A stretch of 7,734 nucleotides of DNA. Origin: an uncultured Flavobacteriaceae bacterium (GTDB lineage Bacteria > Bacteroidota > Bacteroidia > Flavobacteriales > Flavobacteriaceae). This document shows, piece after piece, positions 1 to 6,863 of the stretch; position 1 is the stretch's first letter, and each line of letters begins with the position of its first letter. The stretch covers positions 1 through 7,734 of the forward strand of contig CAJWAY010000056.1 in assembly GCA_913020685.1 (NCBI GenBank). Direction: 5' to 3'. The notes under the pieces are model-generated. The model had not been told where the DNA came from and did not search any database. It saw only the letters and a program-made list of their open reading frames with translations. Made by a program: the position numbers and the translations under genes.

Positions 1-675
1 GAAAATGATGCAACTGGATTCCCAATGGAAAGTGTGCATGTGCTGAATCTCAATCTGGTTGAGGGAACAACCACTGATAAGAAAGGTAAATTTGAAATTC
101 GTGCTCAAGTCAATGACACGCTTTATTTTTCCTATTTGGGATATAAGTCAATTAAGATTGCTGTCACCCAAGACATGATAAAATTTGGGAATTCAAATTT
201 TAAAATCACACAATTGGCCTATGCTCTTGAAGAGATCATATTGCGTCCCTATCAGTTGACAGGTTATTTGGATATCGATGTGAAAAATGTACCTATTAAC
301 TCTGCTGGCAGGTACCGGATACCTGGAATACCTAACGCAGGATACGAGGGAGGAAACAGAAACCCAGGAGCAATTAACAAAACTTTTGCTGCTATTTTTA
401 ATCCCGTTGATTTTTTACATAACCTTTTTGGGAATAAAGGGGTTCAAATGCAAAAATTAAAGAAAATGAGGGAAAATGATGGGCTTAAAGATCTTTTGGC
501 ATCAAAGTTTGATCGTGAAATAATTACTCAACTATTAAATATTGATCGCATTGATTTAGATGAAATTCTACGAAACTGTAATTATTCAGACACCTTTATT
601 AAGGAATCTAATGACCTACAAATTTTAGAGGCTATCAGTGGATGTTACGAAGAATACCGAGTTTTACAATTCTAG
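1..675 (+). CDS. Carboxypeptidase-regulatory-like domain protein, 5'-truncated by the window edge
   Basis: The reading frame is open from base 1 (ENDATGFPMES...), so the Met codon at base 25 is internal and the true start lies outside the window; 224 residues are visible. The first ~75 residues look like the second half of a carboxypeptidase-D regulatory-like beta-sandwich: 'TGFPMESVHV', then 'GTTTDKKGKFEI' and 'DTLYFSYLGYKS', the usual pattern of this fold in Bacteroidota envelope proteins. It is followed by 'EEIILRPYQLTGYL' (about residues 77-90), a Gly/Pro/Asn-rich linker, and a charged, probably helical C-terminal part ending in 'CYEEYRVLQF'. No TonB plug or barrel follows, so this is a short stand-alone protein and not a SusC receptor. 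The family is common in Bacteroidota and probably exported, but the signal peptide is off-window and I cannot assign a biochemical role. The TAG stop lies 110 bases before purB, which appears to have its own promoter. Confidence 0.8.
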   Translation, partial: ENDATGFPMESVHVLNLNLVEGTTTDKKGKFEIRAQVNDTLYFSYLGYKSIKIAVTQDMIKFGNSNFKITQLAYALEEIILRPYQLTGYLDIDVKNVPINSAGRYRIPGIPNAGYEGGNRNPGAINKTFAAIFNPVDFLHNLFGNKGVQMQKLKKMRENDGLKDLLASKFDREIITQLLNIDRIDLDEILRNCNYSDTFIKESNDLQILEAISGCYEEYRVLQF

Positions 676-760
676 AAAACACCCCACTTGCATTCAAATT
701 TTATTGGCATTGGAATGGCAAATCTCATCAATTTTAATCTCACTTTACACTAAGATACTT

Positions 761-768
761 TATCTTTG
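761..768 (+). promoter_or_regulatory. Candidate Bacteroidota -7 promoter box for purB
   Basis: TATCTTTG matches the Bacteroidota -7 consensus TAnnTTTG exactly and ends 17 bases before the purB ATG, implying a very short leader. No good TTTG (-33 element) is seen 19-21 bases further upstream. The call rests on the -7 match and its position only. Confidence 0.45.
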
Positions 769-785
769 TATCGATTATTAGCCAT

Positions 786-2132
786 ATGAAACTCAACCCA
801 TTAAACGCCATTTCTCCTATTGACGGACGTTATCGCGGAAAAACCAAAAGTTTATCCAAATACTTTTCTGAAGAAGCTTTGATCCAATACAGGGTAAGGG
901 TAGAAATCGAATATTTTATTGCCCTCTGTGAAATTCCACTTCCTCAGCTTGAACAAATAAACACAGGTGTTTTTGAGGATTTGCGAAGTATATACAAGCA
1001 CTTTTCAGAAGATGACGCAAAAAAAGTAAAGGAAATTGAAAAAACTACTAATCATGACGTCAAGGCTGTAGAATACTTTATAAAAAAAGAATTTGACAAA
1101 ATCGATTTGGGTAAATACAAAGAATTTATTCATTTTGGCTTAACTTCTCAAGATATTAATAATACTGCAATCCCCTTATCTATCAAGGCGGCTCTCCAAA
1201 AAGAATATTTTCCTCATCTGGAGGACGTTTTAGAGGCATTATCAGAACTCTCAGAAGCTTGTAACAATACCCCTATGTTATCCAGAACCCACGGTCAACC
1301 TGCCTCTCCAACCACACTGGGTAAGGAAATTGCTGTTTTTTTGAATCGATTGGAATTACAAAAAGCCAGCTTAATGCAAGTACAGAATTCTGCAAAATTT
1401 TCAGGGGCTACGGGTAATTTTAATGCCCATCAGGTGGCTTACTCCACCATTGACTGGAAAAGCTTTGGAAAAAAATTTGTTGAGGAAAAATTGGGCCTAA
1501 ATTACTCCTTTCCTACCACCCAAATCGAACATTATGACAGTATTGCAGCGCTATGTGATGCACTCAAAAGAATTAATACCATTTTTATTGACTTTAATAG
1601 GGATATTTGGACCTACATATCAATGGATTATTTCAAGCAAGTTATACAAGAAAACGAGGTAGGTTCCTCCGCTATGCCCCACAAAGTTAATCCTATTGAT
1701 TTCGAAAATGCTGAAGGTAATTTAGGAATAGCAAATGCTCTTCTTAACTTCTTTTCTACTAAACTACCCATTTCGAGATTGCAAAGAGATTTAACTGACA
1801 GTACGGTATTAAGAAACATAGGGGTTCCGTTCGGACATATACTTATCGCCTTGAAGTCAATGCTTAAAGGTTTAAAAAAACTGAATGTTAACCCGACTAA
1901 AATTGAGGCCGATTTAAATCAAAATTGGTCGATTGTGGCTGAAGCTATTCAAACCATTTTACGGAGGGAGAAATTTCCCAATCCATACGAAGTACTAAAA
2001 GAGTTTACCAGGACACAAACTGTGATCAACAAAAAAGTTATTCACGAATTTATTGATGGTCTTGCGTTAAGGGATGAGATTAAAGACGAGTTAAAAGAAA
2101 TAACCCCCTTTAATTATACAGGTATTTCATAA
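786..2132 (+). CDS. purB: Adenylosuccinate lyase PurB
   Basis: The 448-residue protein is a full-length adenylosuccinate lyase of the E. coli PurB type. It catalyses two fumarate-releasing steps of purine synthesis: SAICAR to AICAR, and adenylosuccinate to AMP. It belongs to the fumarase/aspartase superfamily and should be a cytosolic homotetramer. Visible motifs are 'SPIDGRY' at 10-16, 'TTNHDVKAVEYF' at 87-98, 'HFGLTSQDINN' at 116-126, 'SRTHGQPASP' at 166-175 with the catalytic-acid His169, and the superfamily signature 'GSSAMPHKVNPIDFEN' at 293-308, whose Ser294/Ser295 loop carries the catalytic base. 'LQRDLTDSTVLRN' at 332-344 is also typical. It ends in 'PFNYTGIS', several residues shorter than E. 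coli PurB, without loss of any active-site block. The ATG at 786 gives the expected 'MKLNPLNAISPIDGRY' start; there is no Shine-Dalgarno sequence, as usual in this phylum. The stop lies 7 bases from the end of the convergent DUF4252 gene. Confidence 0.97.
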   Translation: MKLNPLNAISPIDGRYRGKTKSLSKYFSEEALIQYRVRVEIEYFIALCEIPLPQLEQINTGVFEDLRSIYKHFSEDDAKKVKEIEKTTNHDVKAVEYFIKKEFDKIDLGKYKEFIHFGLTSQDINNTAIPLSIKAALQKEYFPHLEDVLEALSELSEACNNTPMLSRTHGQPASPTTLGKEIAVFLNRLELQKASLMQVQNSAKFSGATGNFNAHQVAYSTIDWKSFGKKFVEEKLGLNYSFPTTQIEHYDSIAALCDALKRINTIFIDFNRDIWTYISMDYFKQVIQENEVGSSAMPHKVNPIDFENAEGNLGIANALLNFFSTKLPISRLQRDLTDSTVLRNIGVPFGHILIALKSMLKGLKKLNVNPTKIEADLNQNWSIVAEAIQTILRREKFPNPYEVLKEFTRTQTVINKKVIHEFIDGLALRDEIKDELKEITPFNYTGIS

Positions 2133-2150
2133 AAACCAATTAAATACCTG
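2119..2150. terminator. Inverted repeat over the purB/DUF4252 convergent stop codons; possible bidirectional terminator
   Basis: CAGGTATTT (2119-2127) is repeated perfectly in inverted form as AAATACCTG (2142-2150), giving a 9-bp stem with a 14-base loop. The purB stop TAA (2130-2132) lies in the loop, and the DUF4252 stop lies at the loop/stem border (2140-2142). The position between convergent genes suggests a shared transcript-end hairpin. Neither side has a strong T-run right after the stem, so it may be a 3'-end stabilising structure and not a classical intrinsic terminator. Confidence 0.45.
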
Positions 2151-2691
2151 ACATTTTCAACTGTTTTCCTCCTGGTAAATCCATTTTATAAATCAATTTA
2201 ACGATTTTATCTATCTCTATATCCCCCTCAATCAATAAGATAACTGCCTCTATTTTTTTACCCTTAATTTGAGCCTCAGGCACTGAATTAAAGACCCCTT
2301 TCGAAAACATCAATAAGCTTTTTAGTTTTTCCTCTGAATCATCTTCTTTGACATATACACTCAGGTCTGTATTCAACTCTTTCAAAGACACCATTAAATT
2401 AAAATGTTTATCAATAGCCTCTTGTTTTACCCATAAATTAATTTCTTTACTAATTAATTCTTTATCGGTGATCAAGGCCCTGAAACTAGTAATCCCCTTG
2501 ATCATATCTAACAAAGCTTTATCTTCTGAATCAGAGGAAGTCAAAGACATGGCTCCCAATAGTTGAAACATTTTAGGATTGATACTGATTGAAATTACCT
2601 CCCGGCTATTTTGGTACTTTTCAAAAATAGATTGACCCGAAACCAAAAAAGGAAAAATAAAAAGCAGGATCAGTAAAAAATATTTATTCAT
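2140..2691 (-). CDS. Secreted DUF4252 domain protein
   Basis: The 183-residue protein resembles the DUF4252 family, small exported proteins found in Bacteroidota whose function is unknown. An N-terminal hydrophobic signal peptide (about residues 4-19, 'FLLILLFIFPFLVSG') should be cleaved near Gly19/Gln20; there is no lipobox Cys, so the mature protein is probably periplasmic. The mature part starts 'SIFEKYQNSREVISISINPKMF', a typical family opening with an aromatic/charged helix before the first strand, and continues with 'FRALITD' (70-76) and 'LSVYVKED' (110-117). The C-terminus is short and ends 'KMSGI'. The family call comes from overall pattern recognition, with no catalytic motif to confirm it. 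The gene is monocistronic here: convergent with purB and divergent from the S41 peptidase, with 131 bases between the two start codons. A loosely matching box (TA, three bases, TTTG) lies on the minus strand at 2737-2745, too weak to list as a promoter. Confidence 0.75.
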   Translation of the reverse strand: MNKYFLLILLFIFPFLVSGQSIFEKYQNSREVISISINPKMFQLLGAMSLTSSDSEDKALLDMIKGITSFRALITDKELISKEINLWVKQEAIDKHFNLMVSLKELNTDLSVYVKEDDSEEKLKSLLMFSKGVFNSVPEAQIKGKKIEAVILLIEGDIEIDKIVKLIYKMDLPGGKQLKMSGI

Positions 2692-2794
2692 GAATATGAT
2701 ATAGTAGGAACTGTCTTGAAAAGTTTCTCACCCATTCAAAGGGTACAAATTTTTCTTAATAATTGTAAAAATAGAAAAATTGGCATGAAATATG

Positions 2795-2802
2795 TAGTTT
2801 TG
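2795..2802 (+). promoter_or_regulatory. Candidate Bacteroidota -7 promoter box for the S41 peptidase gene
   Basis: TAGTTTTG matches TAnnTTTG and ends 20 bases before the ATG at 2823. ATTG sequences at 2762 and 2779 are not at the usual 19-21 base spacing for a -33 element, so only the -7 half is supported. Confidence 0.4.
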
Positions 2803-2822
2803 GATATTCACAAACATTTAAA

Positions 2823-4619
2823 ATGAAACATTCCAATTATACTTTAATTTATTTAATTTTCTTTTTGTGGGCTTCTTGCTCCAAGGACAATGACATTACA
2901 AATGAAAATGAAGCTGAAGTAAATGTAAATAATGTTTCAAATATAAGTGAAAACCCAGGTCTAATTTTAGGATCATGGAATTTGAACAAGAATAACTCCT
3001 CACAAAACTCGGATAAATCAAATATTGATTGTAAGGCAAAAAATATTCATTTTTTAGAAGACAATGCTTTTTACCTAAGTTACTTGGAAAAACGTATTAA
3101 GGGAAAATACGAAATTATAAATTCCGATAGTCTAAATTTATTAATTGGTTCTAATATTATTGGAAATGTTTCAAAAATTGATGTCACTGAAAATACAATA
3201 AGTTTTTTATTAGAAATTAATAGTGAATGTAAGCAAAGCTACACAGGTGAGAAATATTTCAGAATCCACCAGTTCATCTGGGAGATTCTAAATGACTATT
3301 ATTTATGGCAAGAGGAAGTGCCTGATTTATCTGATGATATAAAACCAGTTGGATCGGCAAAATATAAGGAATTGATCGAATCCTATCCTGAGCCCGAAGC
3401 CTTTTTCGAATCTCTTAAACACCAAGATGATAAATATAGTTCTATAAGTTCCAATTATGAGGATATAGAAAACTCAATAAAAGGAATTGACGCCAATAAT
3501 GGCCTAGAATTCATACTTTCCAGATATGGCTCAGATGACAGTATTTTGGGTGTTGTAACCTACATATTGGAGGGGTCCGATGCTGCTACTAAGGACATAA
3601 AAAGAGGAGATATATTTACTGGAGTGGATGGTCAAAAACTCAATTTGAGTAATTATAGAGCATTACTTTTCGGAGATAATTTGAATTATACTTTGAATAT
3701 GGCTGAACTGAGCAACAACCTTCTAGTCCCTAATGGTAAAAATATTGAATTAACAAAAACTGAAGAATTTCAAAGCAATCCAATTCAAATTAATAAAATC
3801 ATTGAAAGTGGAGGTAAAAAGATTGGATATCTTATGTACAATCAATTTGCCGATGGTTTTGACGATGACCTCAATGATGTTTTTTCGGATTTCCAATCCA
3901 ATCAGATCAATGAACTCATTCTCGATTTAAGATACAATGGCGGAGGATTAGTCCGTTCTGCAGTCAATCTAGCTGGTATGATCACTGGACAATTTAACGG
4001 TGAAGTTTTTGCTAAATATTTATGGAACAGAAAACTTACAGCTTATTTTAATTCAGATCCAAGCCGTTCTAATAATCTAATATTAAATTTCACTGATAAG
4101 TTGGATGATGGAGCCGCTATCAACTCATTAAATTTAAATCAAGTTTACATAATAACCACTGGAAGAAGTGCATCAGCCAGTGAGCTTGTAGTCAACGGAT
4201 TATCTCCTTATATCAATGTAATTCAAGTGGGTGATAATACCTATGGAAAAAATGTTGGAGGCCCTGCAGCATTATACGATTATATCGATAATAATAGGAC
4301 TAAAAACCCCGACCATACCTATGCCATTTCCTGCATGACCTTTTATAGTGCCAATAGTCAAGACTTCTATGATTATGCAGATGGTTTGGCGCCACAAGAG
4401 GAGCTTAAACTTACTGAAGACCTTATAAACATGGGTATATTAGGGGAAAGCTCTGAACCACTTTTAGCATTGGCTCTTAATCATATCATCCAAGAGTCCT
4501 CTAGACATAAGATAAAAAAACCTTTATTCCCTCTGGAAAATATGATTGATGATCCTAAATTTATTCAAAAACGTTCTCTCACCACTCTTAAAGATTTCCC
4601 TCCTCTAAAACTGAATTGA
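2823..4619 (+). CDS. Lipoprotein S41-family (C-terminal processing-like) serine peptidase with N-terminal lipocalin-like region
   Basis: The 598-residue protein starts with a type II signal peptide ending 'FLWASC', with lipidated Cys19. The next residues, 'SKDND', resemble the acidic/lysine surface-export signal of Bacteroidota lipoproteins, so outer-membrane and possibly cell-surface location is inferred. Residues ~45-145 ('LGSWNL'... 'GKYEIINSDSLNLL'... with Cys70 and Cys136) look like a small lipocalin-like beta-barrel. Next come a helical S41 N-terminal segment (~145-215), a PDZ-like domain (~220-310, with 'GLEF' as the likely peptide-binding loop and 'IKRGDIFTGVDG'), and the S41 catalytic core (~330-535). 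In the core, 'LILDLRYNGGG' precedes 'GRSASASEL', where Ser451 is the predicted nucleophile, and 'YGKN', where Lys476 is the predicted general base; the 25-residue Ser-Lys spacing equals that of E. coli Prc. The Gln four residues after the Lys in Prc/CtpB is Gly480 here. The substrate is unknown. The stop overlaps the convergent receptor gene by 15 bases. Confidence 0.88.
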   Translation: MKHSNYTLIYLIFFLWASCSKDNDITNENEAEVNVNNVSNISENPGLILGSWNLNKNNSSQNSDKSNIDCKAKNIHFLEDNAFYLSYLEKRIKGKYEIINSDSLNLLIGSNIIGNVSKIDVTENTISFLLEINSECKQSYTGEKYFRIHQFIWEILNDYYLWQEEVPDLSDDIKPVGSAKYKELIESYPEPEAFFESLKHQDDKYSSISSNYEDIENSIKGIDANNGLEFILSRYGSDDSILGVVTYILEGSDAATKDIKRGDIFTGVDGQKLNLSNYRALLFGDNLNYTLNMAELSNNLLVPNGKNIELTKTEEFQSNPIQINKIIESGGKKIGYLMYNQFADGFDDDLNDVFSDFQSNQINELILDLRYNGGGLVRSAVNLAGMITGQFNGEVFAKYLWNRKLTAYFNSDPSRSNNLILNFTDKLDDGAAINSLNLNQVYIITTGRSASASELVVNGLSPYINVIQVGDNTYGKNVGGPAALYDYIDNNRTKNPDHTYAISCMTFYSANSQDFYDYADGLAPQEELKLTEDLINMGILGESSEPLLALALNHIIQESSRHKIKKPLFPLENMIDDPKFIQKRSLTTLKDFPPLKLN

Positions 4620-6473
4620 GATCCCTGTTAGAATATTTCTTCCTCTTGTTGCATACTGAGGAATTATTATGTATTCTGTGTCAAATATATTATAGACGCT
4701 CAAAAATAAATTAGCATTTGGTTTTTTTAATTCATGATTTAACTGAAAAGTAAATAATGAGTAAGCTTCCAGTAAGGTTTTGCTATCATTTGCAATACGC
4801 TTCCCAGAATATTGACCTAACAAGTTAATATTTGTTTGATCTGATATTGGAAAATCCATTACCCCATTGATTGCATGTTTGGGGATTCCCCTTAAATCAC
4901 CATTGGTGGTCTCAGTAAAAATATAATTCAAGCGAGCATTGACCAAATCAAATAGCTGAAAATCATAAGCAAGTTCTATCCCTCTGTAGTATATTTCCTT
5001 ATCTGAATTGGAATATCTACCGTATAAATATCCTTCAACAGGGGGTCCAAAAATAAGCGTAGGATCTTCTTTACGATTAAAGTAAACCGCAGAAAATGAA
5101 TTTTGGTTGGATCTAATCTCGGAACCGAATTCAAAACTTAGGTTATTCTCAGGCATTAAATCATCATTACCATAGAAGGGATCATACAACTGATATAGAC
5201 CCGGCGCAATAAAAGCTTTGCTGTAACTGCTCAAAATTTTCATTTGATAATCGGCATTGAGATCAAAAGAATAGGAAGGATTCAAACTGTAAGTCCAGTG
5301 CCCATTATAGGCATTATGTTGATTGTAGCGCATACCCAAATTGAGATTCAAGCCAGAAGGATCTAGATAAACCGAATTCAAATAAAGGTCAGATTGGGTA
5401 ACCTCTGGGTTGTAATCGGCTTTCATGGTTGCTTTTTGGTATTGAAAGCCTATTATGGTATAAAAATTATTGTTGAAAATGTACTTATTAAAAAGGTCAA
5501 TATTCAAATTATCACTTTCGTAATCTATTGGATAGGAGCTTTGAAACTCCCTTTTATTTTCCTGAAAACCAGCATTGAGGTTGAGACTACCACCCCCGTA
5601 GTCGAAATGTGTATTTAATGAAAAACGGTTCAGTTGTGTAATATACTTGAATTCAGCCTGTTCAACAGGGAAACTATTGTCATAATCTGCTTGAATATCA
5701 TCCCTATTCCAGGCCAGTTTCCATTTTAACTTCGGCGTCAGTTGGCCGGAAAGTCCCGCATTAAAATTGACCTTGTTGAAAGGATCGGGGACTTCACCTA
5801 CTACCGCAGTCATCTCATCACTGTAGCGTTCTGAATAAGCCAAATTGATACCAATACCCCTTTGGGTGCCACTAAGGTGGAGCATGTGATTTCCTGCATT
5901 GATTCGGTTCAAGGATTGATTGGCGACCTGTTCGGTACCCCAAGTTTTCTTGGCCATCAAACGAAAAGAATCCCCGGCTTTTTTGGTGGTGATATTGATC
6001 ACCCCCGTAGCGGCAGAACTTCCATACAAACTACTGGCAGCACCCTTAACAATCTCAATAGATTCTATCATTTCAATGCTCAAAGCATTAATATCAAAAT
6101 CGTTATCGATTCTGGAGGGATCGGATACTCTTACCCCGTCAATCAAAATCAAAACCTGACGGTTGCGGCCTCCTCTAATGGATATGGTACTGGGGTTATG
6201 CCCCGAATACAAATTTTTACCAATCACATCGATTCCCAAATGGGTCGATAAGAGAATGCCTAATCCCAATCCTGAAAATTGTTGAATTTCCTCCTGTTTG
6301 ATTTTGACGACAGTTTTTCCGGATTGAGATCGCTTGAGGGCAAATCTGGAATCAGTAACCACAACTTCATCTAGGTATTTTGTGGATACAGCTATGCTGT
6401 CCAAGGTTTGGCTTTGCGCACTCAAAGCAAATAACGAGAGTGCTGTGCCCAATAGGGCATTAACTAACTTCAT
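4605..6473 (-). CDS. btuB: BtuB-like TonB-dependent receptor (vitamin B12 uptake)
   Basis: This 622-residue outer-membrane receptor would import cobalamin or a related corrinoid with energy from TonB-ExbBD. The signal peptide is ~1-20 ('LLGTALSLFALSAQS'), followed by a TonB box, 'DEVVVTD' at 35-41. The plug domain shows 'STISIRGGRNRQVLILIDG' at 95-113 and 'IEIVKGAASSLYGSSAATGVINI' starting at 139. The rest is a 22-stranded-type barrel rich in alternating aromatic/polar strands, with 'NIFDTEY' near the end and a C-terminal Phe in 'GISIQF' for BAM recognition. The length is close to E. coli BtuB (~614) and the protein lacks the N-terminal carboxypeptidase-regulatory extension of SusC-type receptors. 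The cobalamin riboswitch 67 bases upstream of the ATG is the main evidence for the substrate; sequence alone would allow other ligands. No Shine-Dalgarno is present: the leader before the ATG is T-rich. The last 15 bases overlap the S41 gene; its TAG stop reads on the minus strand at 4605-4607. Confidence 0.88.
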   Translation of the reverse strand: MKLVNALLGTALSLFALSAQSQTLDSIAVSTKYLDEVVVTDSRFALKRSQSGKTVVKIKQEEIQQFSGLGLGILLSTHLGIDVIGKNLYSGHNPSTISIRGGRNRQVLILIDGVRVSDPSRIDNDFDINALSIEMIESIEIVKGAASSLYGSSAATGVINITTKKAGDSFRLMAKKTWGTEQVANQSLNRINAGNHMLHLSGTQRGIGINLAYSERYSDEMTAVVGEVPDPFNKVNFNAGLSGQLTPKLKWKLAWNRDDIQADYDNSFPVEQAEFKYITQLNRFSLNTHFDYGGGSLNLNAGFQENKREFQSSYPIDYESDNLNIDLFNKYIFNNNFYTIIGFQYQKATMKADYNPEVTQSDLYLNSVYLDPSGLNLNLGMRYNQHNAYNGHWTYSLNPSYSFDLNADYQMKILSSYSKAFIAPGLYQLYDPFYGNDDLMPENNLSFEFGSEIRSNQNSFSAVYFNRKEDPTLIFGPPVEGYLYGRYSNSDKEIYYRGIELAYDFQLFDLVNARLNYIFTETTNGDLRGIPKHAINGVMDFPISDQTNINLLGQYSGKRIANDSKTLLEAYSLFTFQLNHELKKPNANLFLSVYNIFDTEYIIIPQYATRGRNILTGISIQF

Positions 6474-6474
6474 A

Positions 6475-6502
6475 ATAAAAAATAAAGGGACATAATATCC
6501 TT
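6475..6502 (-). terminator. Weak terminator-like hairpin plus U-tract in the btuB leader (possible riboswitch expression platform)
   Basis: On the minus strand AAGGA (6502-6498) can pair with TCCCTT (6490-6485) with one bulged C and a few inner A-U/G-U pairs, followed directly by a T-rich stretch (TATTTTTTAT, 6484-6475) ending at the ATG. An alternative pairing of GGGA (6525-6522) with TCCC (6490-6487) would break this hairpin. Such mutually exclusive structures are what a riboswitch platform needs, but the stem is short and A-U rich, so the call is tentative. Confidence 0.22.
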
Positions 6503-6539
6503 ACAGCAAGCTGATTCTTTATCCCCGAAGCATCAGATC

Positions 6540-6712
6540 ACTATGAACGGCAGGTATCCTGGCTCGCGTTTTTTTGAACACCTTCCCGAAATTATCAGTG
6601 GTATGGAGTTTTCAAAAAACGTCCGCAGTGCGGACTTAGCTTACAGTTGCGGGTACAGCGTTGGTTTTTCACCAACTTCCCTTTTCATTTGCGATGCAAA
6701 AACCGTAACACT
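6540..6712 (-). promoter_or_regulatory. Cobalamin (adenosylcobalamin/B12) riboswitch
   Basis: Read on the minus strand, the element contains the conserved core of the cobalamin riboswitch in order. The P1 5' arm ACGG (6706-6703) is followed by a TTTGC-ATC-GCAAA hairpin, AAAAGGGAA (6684-6676), the P5 hairpin GTTGGT-GAAAA-ACCAAC (6676-6660), and 'GCTGTACCCGCAACTGTAAGC'-type core positions 6659-6639. Next come a variable hairpin GTCCGC-ACT-GCGGAC (6635-6621), CCACTG (6601-6596), CGGGAAGG (6588-6581), and the B12 box AGCCAGGATACCTGCC (6564-6549). The P1 3' arm CCGT (6550-6547) closes the structure. All core blocks are intact, so it should bind ligand. The known action of this class is lower expression of the downstream gene when cobalamin is present; here that is the BtuB-like receptor. 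Outer boundaries are approximate. Confidence 0.96.
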
Positions 6713-6723
6713 GAGTAAACCTA

Positions 6724-6732
6724 CAAAAATTA
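6724..6732 (-). promoter_or_regulatory. Possible -7 promoter box for the riboswitch-btuB transcript
   Basis: On the minus strand TAATTTTTG resembles TAnnTTTG with one extra base, about 18 bases before the riboswitch P1 arm; a GTTG lies 14 bases upstream of it. The position is right for a transcript that starts just ahead of the aptamer, but both the box and the spacing are imperfect. The rest of the gap back to the DUF6580 stop (6733-6863) shows no gene and no strong terminator. Confidence 0.25.
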
Positions 6733-6863
6733 ATGGAGTTAGTCATCAACTTCTTACTATTATAAACCTAAGCCAAAATAACACTTGAAATCAATTACTG
6801 ATGCAGAAAAAAGCAACTAGAAATCCTAAGCCGAAGGTAAGGGAAAACTCCTACAAATCCATT

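Noticed and set aside
25..27. ATG as the start of the first gene
   Set aside because: The frame is open upstream to base 1, and the residues before it (ENDATGFP) fit the carboxypeptidase-regulatory-like fold, so the Met is internal.
688..721. Hairpin TTGCATTC / GAATGGCAA as a terminator of the first gene
   Set aside because: The stem has a bulge, a 17-base loop and no T-run after it; it may be chance in AT-rich sequence.
2348..2566. 72-residue plus-strand open frame
   Set aside because: It is antisense to the DUF4252 gene, which has a signal peptide and family features; the antisense frame has neither.
2731..2744. ACCC/GGGT inverted repeat between the divergent DUF4252 and S41 genes as an operator
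   Set aside because: Only four base pairs, easily expected by chance, with no second copy near either promoter.
5862..6251. Plus-strand open frames of 129 and 79 residues inside the receptor gene
   Set aside because: They are antisense to the strongly conserved plug domain of the BtuB-like receptor, and their translations show no protein-like pattern.
6543..6788. 81-residue plus-strand open frame
   Set aside because: It lies antisense to the cobalamin riboswitch and its promoter region; its sequence is explained by the conserved RNA elements and resembles no protein family.
6825..6842. Imperfect stem with a TTCG loop after DUF6580 on the minus strand
   Set aside because: Two of seven pairs are mismatched, and the T6 run lies 12 bases beyond the stem, so I do not call it a terminator.
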